Origin: Streptomyces sp. HD
GTDB taxonomy: Bacteria > Actinomycetota > Actinomycetes > Streptomycetales > Streptomycetaceae
Length of the DNA: 64,000 bases
Direction: 5' to 3'
NCBI RefSeq assembly: GCF_028369295.1
Contig: NZ_JAQMYP010000004.1
Location: 266,802-330,801, forward strand
A program made the position numbers and the translations under genes. Below the pieces are notes generated by a model. The model saw only the letters and a list, made by a program, of their open reading frames with translations, was not told the origin of the DNA and did not search any database. How positions within the stretch are numbered: position 1 is the first letter of the stretch; the number at the start of each line of letters is the position of its first letter. Positions 33,587 through 41,219 of this stretch are shown here, one piece after another.

Positions 33587-35512
33587 TCACCTCACGATGG
33601 TCGCGACGGGGAGCTTCTCGATCCGGATCGCCGACGCCTTGAACTCCGCCGTCCCCGCGATCGGGCAGTTCGCCTCGATGGTCAGCTGGTTGGTGTCCAC
33701 CTCGTCGGGAAAGTGCATGGTCATGAAGGCGAGCCCCGGCCGCAGCGCGGTGTCGACCCACACCGGCGCGACGACCGAACCGCGCCTTGAGGTCACCTGG
33801 ACCTCCTCACCGACGACAACCCCGTACCGCTCGGCGTCCTCCGGGCACAGCTCGACGTACTCGCCGCGCCGCAGCGGGGAGGCGTAACTCCCGCTCTGCA
33901 CACCGGTGTTGTAGGAGTCGAGCCGCCGTCCGGTGGTGAGCCGGATCGGGTACTCCTCGTCGGTGAGGTCGACCGGCGGATCGTGCTGGACGATCCCGAA
34001 GGGCGCCGCCATCCCGCGCCGCGCCGGGTCCGTCTCCCACAACCGGCCGTGCAGATACGTCGGTTCGAGCCGCCCCGTGCTCGGGCACGGCCACTGGATG
34101 CCCTGGTGCTCCGCCAGACGTTCGTACGTCATCCCGTAGTGGTCCGGCGAGACGGACCTGAGCTCGTTCCACACAGCCTCGGCGTCGGCGTACTTCCACT
34201 CGTGGCCGAGCCGGGCCGCCAGCTCGCAGATGATGTCGATGTCCTCGCGTGCCTCGCCCGGCGGAGTGACGGCACGGCGCACCCGCTGCACCCGTCGCTC
34301 GCTGTTGGTGGTGGTGCCCTCGGTCTCGGCCCACCCGGCGGTCGCGGGCAGGACGACGTCCGCCAGCTCGGCCGTCTTCGTCAGGAAGATGTCCTGGACG
34401 ACGAGGAAGTCCAGCTGCCGCATGCGGCGCACCGCCTGCTCGCTGTCCGCCTCCGACTGGGCGGGGTTCTCGCCGATGCAGTAGACGGCCTTGAGCGCGC
34501 CCTCCTCCATCGCCTCGAACATCTCGGTGAGGTTGAGGCCGTAGTGGGGCTGGATCACGGTGTCCCAGGCCGACTCGAACTTCAGGCGGGTGTCGGGGTC
34601 GAGGATGTCCTGGAAGCCGGGCAGACGGTTGGGGATCGCGCCCATGTCGCCGCCGCCCTGGACGTTGTTCTGGCCACGCAGGGGCTGGAGCCCGCTGCCG
34701 TAGCGGCCGACGTGCCCGGTCAGCAGGGAGAGGTTGATCAGTGCGCGGACGTTGTCGGTGCCGTTGTGGTGCTCGGTGATGCCGAGGGTCCAGCACAGCT
34801 GGGCGCGCTCGGCACGGGCGTAGGCGTGGGCCAGCTCCCTGATCGCGGCGGCCGGTACGCCCGTCACCTTCTCGGCCAGCGACAGCGTCCATGGCTCGAC
34901 CAGCGCCTTGTACTCCTCGAAGCCGCTGGTCGCCCGCTCGATGAACGCCTCGTTCGCCAGTCCCGCGTGGATGATCTCCCGGCCGATCGCGTGCGCCATC
35001 GGGATGTCGGTGCCGACGTTCAGCCCCATCCAGCTCTCCGCCCACTCGGCGGTGGAGGTGCGGCGCGGGTCGACGGCGTACATGCGGGCGCCGTTGTGGA
35101 TGCCCTTGAGTACGTGCTGGAAGAAGATCGGGTGCGCGAAGCGGGCGTTGGAGCCCCACATCACGATGACGTCGGTGTGCTCGATCTCCTCGTAGGAGGA
35201 GGTGCCGCCGCCCGACCCGAAGGCTGCTGAGAGCCCGGCGACGCTCGGCGCGTGGCAGGTGCGGTTGCAGGAGTCGACGTTGTTGGTGCCCATGACGACG
35301 CGGGCGAACTTCTGCGCCACGTAGTTCATCTCGTTGGTGGCGCGGGCGCAGGAGAACATGCCGAAGGAGCCGCGGTTGCGGGCCAGGCCCTCGGCCGCGC
35401 GGGTCAGGGCCTCCTCCCAGGTCGCCTGCCGGAAGGGCTCGTCGCGGGAGTCACGTACGAGCGGGTGCGTCAGCCGCGTGTAGTTCTTCGGAGTTCGGTC
35501 GCGTTTCCTCAT
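33587..35512 (-). CDS. Formate dehydrogenase catalytic (molybdopterin) subunit
   Basis: A 641-residue Mo/W-bisPGD oxidoreductase that oxidises formate to CO2. The metal ligand is Cys86 followed by His87 in NRTCHAPSVAG, the formate dehydrogenase signature; Cys rather than selenocysteine is used. The usual N-terminal [4Fe-4S] domain is absent and sits in the separate 286-residue subunit. Molybdopterin-binding segments include GSNARFAHP, AVDPRRTSTAEWA, GRYGSGLQPLRGQNNVQGGGDMG and the C-terminal TGRRLDSYNTGVQSGSY. ATG start after GAGGAGCG. First dehydrogenase gene of the operon; NAD as acceptor follows from the NuoEF partner. Confidence 0.92.
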   Translation of the reverse strand: MRKRDRTPKNYTRLTHPLVRDSRDEPFRQATWEEALTRAAEGLARNRGSFGMFSCARATNEMNYVAQKFARVVMGTNNVDSCNRTCHAPSVAGLSAAFGSGGGTSSYEEIEHTDVIVMWGSNARFAHPIFFQHVLKGIHNGARMYAVDPRRTSTAEWAESWMGLNVGTDIPMAHAIGREIIHAGLANEAFIERATSGFEEYKALVEPWTLSLAEKVTGVPAAAIRELAHAYARAERAQLCWTLGITEHHNGTDNVRALINLSLLTGHVGRYGSGLQPLRGQNNVQGGGDMGAIPNRLPGFQDILDPDTRLKFESAWDTVIQPHYGLNLTEMFEAMEEGALKAVYCIGENPAQSEADSEQAVRRMRQLDFLVVQDIFLTKTAELADVVLPATAGWAETEGTTTNSERRVQRVRRAVTPPGEAREDIDIICELAARLGHEWKYADAEAVWNELRSVSPDHYGMTYERLAEHQGIQWPCPSTGRLEPTYLHGRLWETDPARRGMAAPFGIVQHDPPVDLTDEEYPIRLTTGRRLDSYNTGVQSGSYASPLRRGEYVELCPEDAERYGVVVGEEVQVTSRRGSVVAPVWVDTALRPGLAFMTMHFPDEVDTNQLTIEANCPIAGTAEFKASAIRIEKLPVATIVR

Positions 35513-35522
35513 ACGGCGCTCC

Positions 35523-36494
35523 TCATGCGGCGCTCCTCAGCGCGAGCAGGTCCGAGATGGCGTGCACGGTGCGCAGGGTGGGCACCTGGACGCCGGTGAT
35601 CTCCGCCAACTCGACGACCGCCGCGAGCAGTACGTCGAGTTCGAGCGGCTTGCCGCGCTCCAGGTCCTGGAGCGTGGAGGTGCGGTGGTCGCCGACCCGC
35701 TCGGCGCCCGCGAGGCGACGCTCGATGGAGACGGCGACCTCGCAGCCGAGGGCCTCGGCGACCGCGAGCGTCTCGGTCATCATGATCTCGATGACCTTGC
35801 GGGTGCCGCCGTGCAGGCACATCTGCCGCATGGTGGCGCGGGCCAGCGCGCTGATCGGGTTGAAGGAGATGTTGCCGAGCAGTTTGAGCCAGATGTCGTT
35901 GCGCAGGTCGGGTTCGACCGGGCACTTGAGACCGCCGGCGACCATGGCCTCGCTGAGGTCCAGACAGCGCTTGGAGACGCTGCGGTCGGGCTCCCCGATG
36001 GAGAACCGGGTGCCTTCCAAGTGCCGTACGACACCCGGGCCTTCGAGTTGGGTGGCGGCGTAGACCACGCAGCCGACGGCCCGTTCGGGCGCGATCACCG
36101 CACTGACCGCGCCGTCCGGGTCCACACTCTCGACGCGGTGGCCGTCGTGCGGGCCGCCGTGCCGGTGGAAGTACCACCAGGGGATGCCGTTCTGGGCGGC
36201 CACGACCGCCGTGCCGTCGTGCAGAAGGGGCTCGATGAGCGGCCCGCACGCCGCGTACGAGTTGGCCTTCAGGCCCAGAAGGACATAGTCGACCGGGCCG
36301 ACCTCGGCCGGGTCGTCGGTGGCGTGGGCGCGGGCGGTGAAGTCGCCGCGCGTACTGAGCACCCGCACTCCGTGCTGCCTCATGGCCGCGAGATGCGGTC
36401 CACGGGCGATCAGGTGCACGTCGGCGCCGGCGCGATGCAGCGCGGCTCCGACGTAGGCGCCGATGGCACCGGCGCCGAGGACTGCAACTTTCAC
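35523..36494 (-). CDS. 2-dehydropantoate 2-reductase family (ApbA/PanE-like)
   Basis: A 323-residue NADPH-dependent ketopantoate reductase-like enzyme. The Rossmann motif GAGAIGAYVGAALH is at 7-20, the catalytic Lys is in LGLKANSY, and the C-terminal helical domain carries KLLGNISFNPISALARAT and the ERGKPLELDVLL loop expected of the family. The GTG at 36494 is preceded by GGAG; upstream open frame is not family-like. It ends 10 bp before the formate dehydrogenase operon and is its probable first gene. Relatives beside oxalate and formate genes may act on other 2-oxo acids (for example glyoxylate or tartronate type), so panE function is not assured. Confidence 0.8.
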   Translation of the reverse strand: MKVAVLGAGAIGAYVGAALHRAGADVHLIARGPHLAAMRQHGVRVLSTRGDFTARAHATDDPAEVGPVDYVLLGLKANSYAACGPLIEPLLHDGTAVVAAQNGIPWWYFHRHGGPHDGHRVESVDPDGAVSAVIAPERAVGCVVYAATQLEGPGVVRHLEGTRFSIGEPDRSVSKRCLDLSEAMVAGGLKCPVEPDLRNDIWLKLLGNISFNPISALARATMRQMCLHGGTRKVIEIMMTETLAVAEALGCEVAVSIERRLAGAERVGDHRTSTLQDLERGKPLELDVLLAAVVELAEITGVQVPTLRTVHAISDLLALRSAA

Positions 36495-36596
36495 TTCGGA
36501 ACGCTCCGTTCGGTCGAGGGAGTACCGCGGAGGTGGCTGGGAAGTAGTGCCGATCGGCTCGAATCGCACCGACTCACACCGAATCTCGTCGACTGA

Positions 36597-36612
36597 ATAT
36601 TGTCTACAGTAT
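36597..36612. promoter_or_regulatory. Possible GntR/FCD operator between panE-like and OFA transporter genes
   Basis: ATATTGTCTACAGTAT is an imperfect 16-bp palindrome with TGT-CT-ACA core (6 of 8 pairs). Its reverse complement contains ACTGTAGACAAT, closely like the sequence upstream of the window's own GntR gene (39376-39399). It lies in the 272-bp divergent gap. Confidence 0.55.
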
Positions 36613-36766
36613 GGATAGGGGGTCAGCAAGGGTTCGCGCACGGCGTTCGGGAAGGCAGGCTTTCCGGACAGTGTTCGACCGTTCGTCGCGCCCTGCATAC
36701 CGCTCACCGAATACGGTCGACGCGCCGCCTTCTCAACTGCCGTGCGGCTCCCTACCGTTCCGGATC

Positions 36767-38101
36767 ATGAGTCCACCGGTCGCACCCCCGGGATGGAGCC
36801 GCTGGCTGGTTCCGCCCGCCGCTCTCTCGGTTCATCTGTCCATCGGCCAGGCCTACGCCTGGAGCGTGTTCAAGCCGCCGCTCGAATCCGCCCTCGGCCT
36901 CAGCGGCACGCAGAGCGCCCTGCCGTTCCAACTCGGCATCGTGATGCTCGGTCTGTCGGCCGCGTTCGGCGGCACGCTGGTGGAGCGCAACGGGCCGCGC
37001 TGGGCGATGACGGTCGCCCTGATCTGCTTCTCGTCCGGGTTCCTGCTCTCCGCACTGGGCGCGGCCGTCGAGCAGTACTGGCTGATCGTCCTCGGCTACG
37101 GCTTCGTCGGCGGAATCGGCCTCGGCATCGGCTACATCTCGCCGGTCTCCACACTGATCAAGTGGTTCCCCGACCGGCCCGGCATGGCCACCGGCATCGC
37201 CATCATGGGCTTCGGCGGCGGCGCGCTCATCGCCTCGCCCTGGTCGGCCCAGATGCTGGAGTCGTTCGGCTCCGACAGCTCCGGGATCGCGCTGGCCTTC
37301 CTGGTGCATGGATTGTCGTACGCGGTGTTCATGTCGCTGGGTGTCCTCTTGATCCGGGTGCCGCGAACCGACCAAGGGGCGCGGGGAACTGCGCGCTCGG
37401 CCCCCACCGGCCCGCAGGTGAGCGCGAAACAGGCGATCCGCACCCCGCAGTTCTGGTGTCTGTGGGTCGTGCTCTGCATGAACGTGACCGCCGGCATCGG
37501 CATCCTGGAGAAGGCCGCGCCGATGATCACGGACTTCTTCGCGAACACCTCGACAACGGTGTCGGCGTCGGCCGCGGCCGGCTTCGTCGCCCTGCTGTCC
37601 GCCGCCAACATGGCGGGCCGGATCGGCTGGTCGTCGACCTCCGACCTGATCGGGCGCAAGAACATCTACCGCGTGTACCTGGGCGTGGGCGCGCTGATGT
37701 ACGGCCTGATCGCCCTGGCCGGCGACTCCTCGAAGCCGCTGTTCATCCTGTGCGCACTGGTGATCCTGTCCTTCTACGGCGGCGGCTTCGCCACGATCCC
37801 CGCCTATCTGAAGGACCTCTTCGGCACCTATCAGGTGGGCGCCATCCACGGACGGCTGCTCACCGCCTGGTCCACGGCCGGTGTCCTCGGGCCGCTGATC
37901 GTGAACTGGATCGCCGACCGGCAGGAGGAGGCCGGCAAGGACGGCTCCTCCCTGTACACGATGTCCCTGTTCATCATGATCGGGCTGCTCGCCGTCGGCT
38001 TCGTCGCCAACGAACTCGTCCGGCCCGTCCACCCGCGCCACCACGTGCCCGCCCCGGCGCAGCAGGAGAAGGAGGTCGCGGATGTCCAGCGACAGCAGTA
38101 G
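36767..38101 (+). CDS. Oxalate/formate antiporter (OFA) family MFS transporter
   Basis: A 444-residue membrane protein with 12 predicted helices. Family marks include LSIGQAYAWSVFKPPL in helix 1, GFVGGIGLGIGYISPVSTLIKWFPDRPGMATGIAIMGFGGGALI around helices 4-5, and GFATIPAYLKDLFG with AIHGRLLTAWSTAGVLGP near helices 10-11. Such proteins exchange oxalate for formate or carry related small carboxylates, which fits the adjacent formate dehydrogenase. The central loop between helices 6 and 7 contains a translated copy of a dispersed DNA repeat (37373-37417). ATG at 36767 taken as start; its ribosome-binding site is weak. It overlaps the following small gene by 20 bp. Confidence 0.87.
   Translation: MSPPVAPPGWSRWLVPPAALSVHLSIGQAYAWSVFKPPLESALGLSGTQSALPFQLGIVMLGLSAAFGGTLVERNGPRWAMTVALICFSSGFLLSALGAAVEQYWLIVLGYGFVGGIGLGIGYISPVSTLIKWFPDRPGMATGIAIMGFGGGALIASPWSAQMLESFGSDSSGIALAFLVHGLSYAVFMSLGVLLIRVPRTDQGARGTARSAPTGPQVSAKQAIRTPQFWCLWVVLCMNVTAGIGILEKAAPMITDFFANTSTTVSASAAAGFVALLSAANMAGRIGWSSTSDLIGRKNIYRVYLGVGALMYGLIALAGDSSKPLFILCALVILSFYGGGFATIPAYLKDLFGTYQVGAIHGRLLTAWSTAGVLGPLIVNWIADRQEEAGKDGSSLYTMSLFIMIGLLAVGFVANELVRPVHPRHHVPAPAQQEKEVADVQRQQ
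37373..37417 (+). repeat. Dispersed Streptomyces repeat, copy 3, inside the OFA transporter gene
   Basis: Contains GGGGCGCGGGGAACTGCGCG exactly as in copy 1, then CTCGGCCCCCACCGG and a CCCGCAG box. At 45 bp it is a multiple of three and is read in frame as about residues 203-217 (DQGARGTARSAPTGPQ), in a cytoplasmic loop of the transporter. Confidence 0.75.
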
Positions 38102-38216
38102 CCCTCCGCCCGACCGGCGGGGGCTGATCGCCTTCGCCTGGGTGTGGGTGGGGGTGCCGCTCGCGTACGGGGTCTACGAACTCGTACAAAAGGCGACGCA
38201 GCTGTTCACCGGGTAG
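38082..38216 (+). CDS. Small single-pass membrane protein, OFA/MFS transporter small subunit
   Basis: A 44-residue protein: a Ser/Asp/Pro-rich head, a basic DRRG, then one hydrophobic helix (about 15-32, rich in W, V and G with a central PLAYGVY) and a short polar tail. The ATG at 38082 lies inside the last 20 bp of the transporter gene, in a different frame, with GGAGG 8 bp upstream, so it is translationally linked. Small proteins of this size and helix pattern are known beside OFA-family transporters in actinobacteria (named MFS transporter small subunit). It probably binds the transporter in the membrane; this is inference from linkage. Confidence 0.8.
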   Translation: MSSDSSSPPPDRRGLIAFAWVWVGVPLAYGVYELVQKATQLFTG

Positions 38217-38365
38217 GTGTTCGGAAGTTGTTCGGGCGTCCGAGGGTCTGATGGAAGCTGACAACGCGGGCGCCCGTTTCCTGTGGCATCACGTGCCGTC
38301 GTACCCGTGAGTCACTGATCAGACTGGTGAATCCCGCTACCCGAGGCCCGAGGGGATCACCAACG

Positions 38366-39304
38366 ATGAACGGCTCGCGCATCGCCGCAGTCGGCCACTA
38401 TCAGCCCGCCAAGGTACTCACCAACGAGGAACTGGCGGGCATGGTCGACACCAGTGACGAGTGGATCAGGAGCCGAGTGGGCATCCGTACCCGCCACATC
38501 GCGGGGCCCGACGAGCCGGTCGACGAACTCGCCGCCCACGCCGCCGCCAAGGCGCTCGCGGCGGCCGGCCTCGCGCCCGGCGACATCGACCTCATCCTGG
38601 TCGCCACCTCCACCGCCATCGACCGCTCCCCGAACATGGCCGCACGGGTCGCCGCCCGGCTCGGCATTCCCTCGCCCGCCGCGATGGACGTCAACGTCGT
38701 CTGCGCCGGTTTCACCCACGCCCTGGCCACCGCCGACCACGCCGTCCGTGCGGGCGCCGCGGCCCGGGCGCTGGTGATCGGCGCCGACAAGATGTCCGAC
38801 GTGACCGACTGGGGCGATCGCACGACCTGTGTGCTGGTCGGCGACGGGGCGGGTGCGGCCGTCGTGGAGGCGTCCGGGGAGGCCGGCGTCGGTCCGGTGC
38901 TGTGGGGTTCGGTGCCCGAGATGGGGCACGCGGTGCGTATCGAGGGCCAGCCCGCGCGGTTCGCGCAGGAGGGTCAGAGCGTCTACCGCTGGGCCACGAC
39001 ACAGCTGCCGGCCATCGCCCGCAGGGCCTGCGAGCGGGCGGGTCTCGCGCCCGAGGACCTCGCCGGGGTCGTTCTGCACCAGGCCAACCTGCGCATCATC
39101 GAGCCCCTCGCCGAGAAGCTCGGCGCGGTCAACGCCGTGGTCGCACGCGATGTCTCCGAGTCCGGGAACACCTCGGCGGCGAGCATCCCGCTGGCGTTCT
39201 CCAAGCTCGTGGAGCAGGGGAGGATCTCCGGCGGGGACCCGGTGCTGCTGTTCGGGTTCGGCGGGAACCTGTCGTACGCCGGGCAGGTCGTGCGCTGTCC
39301 CTGA
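38366..39304 (+). CDS. Beta-ketoacyl-ACP synthase III (KAS III/FabH-like)
   Basis: A 312-residue thiolase-fold enzyme that condenses an acyl-CoA with malonyl-ACP. The catalytic triad Cys113 (NVVCAGFTHA), His238 (VLHQANLRI) and Asn268 (ESGNTSAAS) is complete; GFGGNLSYAG near the C-terminus is also typical. The ATG at 38366 follows GAGGGGA; an upstream GTG or ATG frame is not FabH-like. It is not in a fatty-acid operon: neighbours are the OFA transporter and a GntR regulator, so it may be a secondary-metabolic or starter-unit KAS III rather than housekeeping fabH. Confidence 0.87.
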   Translation: MNGSRIAAVGHYQPAKVLTNEELAGMVDTSDEWIRSRVGIRTRHIAGPDEPVDELAAHAAAKALAAAGLAPGDIDLILVATSTAIDRSPNMAARVAARLGIPSPAAMDVNVVCAGFTHALATADHAVRAGAAARALVIGADKMSDVTDWGDRTTCVLVGDGAGAAVVEASGEAGVGPVLWGSVPEMGHAVRIEGQPARFAQEGQSVYRWATTQLPAIARRACERAGLAPEDLAGVVLHQANLRIIEPLAEKLGAVNAVVARDVSESGNTSAASIPLAFSKLVEQGRISGGDPVLLFGFGGNLSYAGQVVRCP

Positions 39305-39375
39305 CGCCGCCGTGGTGAGGGGCGACGCCTCGGTGTGATGTGGTCAACTCCCCGGTCCCCTGGCCTTTGTGCGCC

Positions 39376-39399
39376 GTAGACTGTAGACGAAAGACAATT
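39376..39399. promoter_or_regulatory. Operator-like repeats upstream of gntR gene
   Basis: Two direct GTAGAC copies (39376-39381, 39383-39388) and a close AGACAATT (39392-39399). The ACTGTAGAC part is shared with the palindrome upstream of the OFA transporter, suggesting a common regulator, most simply the GntR protein encoded 67 bp downstream. Confidence 0.5.
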
Positions 39400-39466
39400 G
39401 ATACTGGCTTTCCGTGACGGTCGGCTACGGGACGCAGTCGCCCGGTGATCGCCCAGGAGGGGACCG

Positions 39467-40144
39467 ATGTTGTCGACAGGACTGCCGCAGGGTGCGGTGC
39501 CCAAGCTCGAACGGCCCGGCCCGCTGCGCGACCGCGTCTACGAGGCGCTGCTCGAACTCATCACCACCCGCGCCCTGCAGCCCGGCCAGCATCTGGTCGA
39601 GAGCGAACTGGCAGGTCATCTCGGCGTGTCGCGGCAGCCGGTGCGCGAGGCGCTGCAACGGCTGAACACCGAGGGCTGGGTCGATCTGCGGCCCGCGCAG
39701 GGCGCGTTCGTGCATGAGCCGACGGAGGAGGAGGCCGACCAGCTCCTCACCGTGCGCACCCTCCTGGAGGCCGAGGCCGCCCGGCTCGCCGCCGCCCACG
39801 CCGACAGCGCCGGCATCAAGGCCTTGGAACAGCTGTGCGCGGAGGGCGAGAAGGCCGTCGCCGCCGACGAGGTGGACGCGGCCGTCGCCCTCAACGCCCG
39901 TTTCCACGCGAAGATCATGGAGCTCGCGGGCAACGCGGTCCTCGCCGAGCTGGCGGCGCAGGTCGACCGCCGCGTCCGCTGGTACTACACGCCGGTCGCC
40001 CGCCAGCGCGGGCAGCAGTCCTGGATCGAGCACCGCGGCATGATCGCCGCGATCACCGAGCGGGACGAACAGCAGGCCACCCGGCTGATGCGGGAGCACA
40101 CCGAGCACACGCGCCGGTCGTACCACGCCCGGCAGGAGTCGTAG
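39467..40144 (+). CDS. GntR-family regulator, FCD (FadR-like) subfamily
   Basis: A 225-residue regulator. The N-terminal winged helix (LRDRVYEALLELITTRALQPGQHLVESELAGHLGVSRQPVREALQRL, residues about 20-67) is followed by a wing (GWVDLRPAQGAFV) and the helical FCD effector domain with metal-binding-type His residues (NARFHAKIM, WIEHRGMI). FCD members bind carboxylic acids and often repress their catabolic genes. AGGAGGGGACC precedes the ATG. It lies next to the formate/oxalate-like genes and operator-like sequences upstream of its own gene match the one before the OFA transporter. Confidence 0.87.
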   Translation: MLSTGLPQGAVPKLERPGPLRDRVYEALLELITTRALQPGQHLVESELAGHLGVSRQPVREALQRLNTEGWVDLRPAQGAFVHEPTEEEADQLLTVRTLLEAEAARLAAAHADSAGIKALEQLCAEGEKAVAADEVDAAVALNARFHAKIMELAGNAVLAELAAQVDRRVRWYYTPVARQRGQQSWIEHRGMIAAITERDEQQATRLMREHTEHTRRSYHARQES

Positions 40145-40159
40145 CGCCGGGACGTCCCC

Positions 40160-40984
40160 TCAGAACGCGTCCGCGTGCGTCCGGGCCCACTGCTCGAACG
40201 TGCGCGGTGCCTGGCCCGTTATGTCCTGCACGGTCGGCAGGACCTCCGACTCGTCCAGGATCCCGTCCACGAAGAAGCGGAAGAACGCGTCGACGTACGG
40301 TGCCGGGAGCTGGGCGCCCATCGCCGTGCGCGCCTCCTCGTCCGTGAGGCCGACGGCGTGCAGATCACGGCCGAGTACCTCGCCGAGGATCCGGACGCGG
40401 TCGGCGGGCAGCAGGGCCTCGGGCCCGGTCACCGTGTGGACGCGGCCCTCGTGCCCGGCCGAGCGCAGCGCGTGCGCCGTCACCTGGGCGATGTCGTACG
40501 GATCGACGTCCGCCGTGCGCACCCCCGGGAACGGCACACGCACCTCGTCGCCCTTGCGGATCCGGTCCGCCAGAGCCAGCGCGTTCGACATGAAGCTCAC
40601 CGGCCGCACGAACGTCCACGACAGCCCGGACGCCCTCACCTCCGACTCGGCCGCCCGCAGGTAGCGCGTCACCGCGTTGTCGTCGTCGACCTCGGCCGAC
40701 TTCCCGGACAGCAGCACGACACGCTCCACACCCGCCGCCCGCGCGTCGGCCAGGATCCGGCGCTGCCCCTCGTAGCCGGGCATCAGGAACAGCGACCGTA
40801 CGCCGTCCAGCGCGTCCCGCACGGTCTCGGGCCGGTTGAGATCGCCGGCCACGGCCTCCACCCCGGCCGGTAACCCCGCCGCCCGGCCGGACCGGCTCAT
40901 CGCACGCACCGGCTCCTCGGCCTCCGCCAGTGCGCGCACAAGCTCGGCGCCGACGTTCCCCGTGGCACCCGTCACCAGAATCAC
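40160..40984 (-). CDS. NmrA-like NAD(P)H-binding protein (atypical SDR)
   Basis: A 274-residue extended Rossmann protein. The glycine motif is VTGATGNVGAELVRAL at 4-19, followed by NmrA-type features: RAMSRSGRAAGLPAG, LFLMPGYEGQRRILADA, VERVVLLSGKSAE and WTFVRPVSFMSN. Members are redox-sensing regulators or NAD(P)H:quinone oxidoreductases (QOR2/YtfG type); no catalytic residue proves which. GTG start with GGGGGA 7 bp upstream. The start codon lies inside a perfect 12-bp palindrome. Convergent with the GntR gene, 15 bp between stops. Confidence 0.82.
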   Translation of the reverse strand: MILVTGATGNVGAELVRALAEAEEPVRAMSRSGRAAGLPAGVEAVAGDLNRPETVRDALDGVRSLFLMPGYEGQRRILADARAAGVERVVLLSGKSAEVDDDNAVTRYLRAAESEVRASGLSWTFVRPVSFMSNALALADRIRKGDEVRVPFPGVRTADVDPYDIAQVTAHALRSAGHEGRVHTVTGPEALLPADRVRILGEVLGRDLHAVGLTDEEARTAMGAQLPAPYVDAFFRFFVDGILDESEVLPTVQDITGQAPRTFEQWARTHADAF

Positions 40985-40990
40985 GTGATT
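40979..40990. promoter_or_regulatory. 12-bp palindrome over the NmrA-like start codon
   Basis: AATCACGTGATT is a perfect palindrome spanning the GTG start. Such sites can bind repressors or simply be chance; it separates this gene from the ROK operon, transcribed the other way. Confidence 0.35.
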
Positions 40991-41161
40991 CCCCCTCACC
41001 CCCGGACCGGACGGCCCGGTCCGCCGCCCATCCTGCGGGGCCGGAGCCCGCCGCACCAGGGCCCGGCCCGGCTTTGTCCTGTGAGTGGAGAAAGTTGACG
41101 GCAATCTGTGCGCAACTTCTTCCCAGTCCCGGCGGCCACTGCTACGTTCCCCTCGAAAGCA

Positions 41162-41177
41162 GGCCACCGAGGTGGCC
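41162..41177. promoter_or_regulatory. Inverted repeat upstream of ROK regulator
   Basis: GGCCACC-GA-GGTGGCC, a perfect 7-bp-arm inverted repeat, about 40 bp before the ROK start and likely inside its leader. It could be the autoregulatory operator or a leader hairpin. Confidence 0.4.
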
Positions 41178-41219
41178 GAAACCCGGCGCGCACAGGCCGA
41201 TTGAGGCGGGGAGGGGCTC

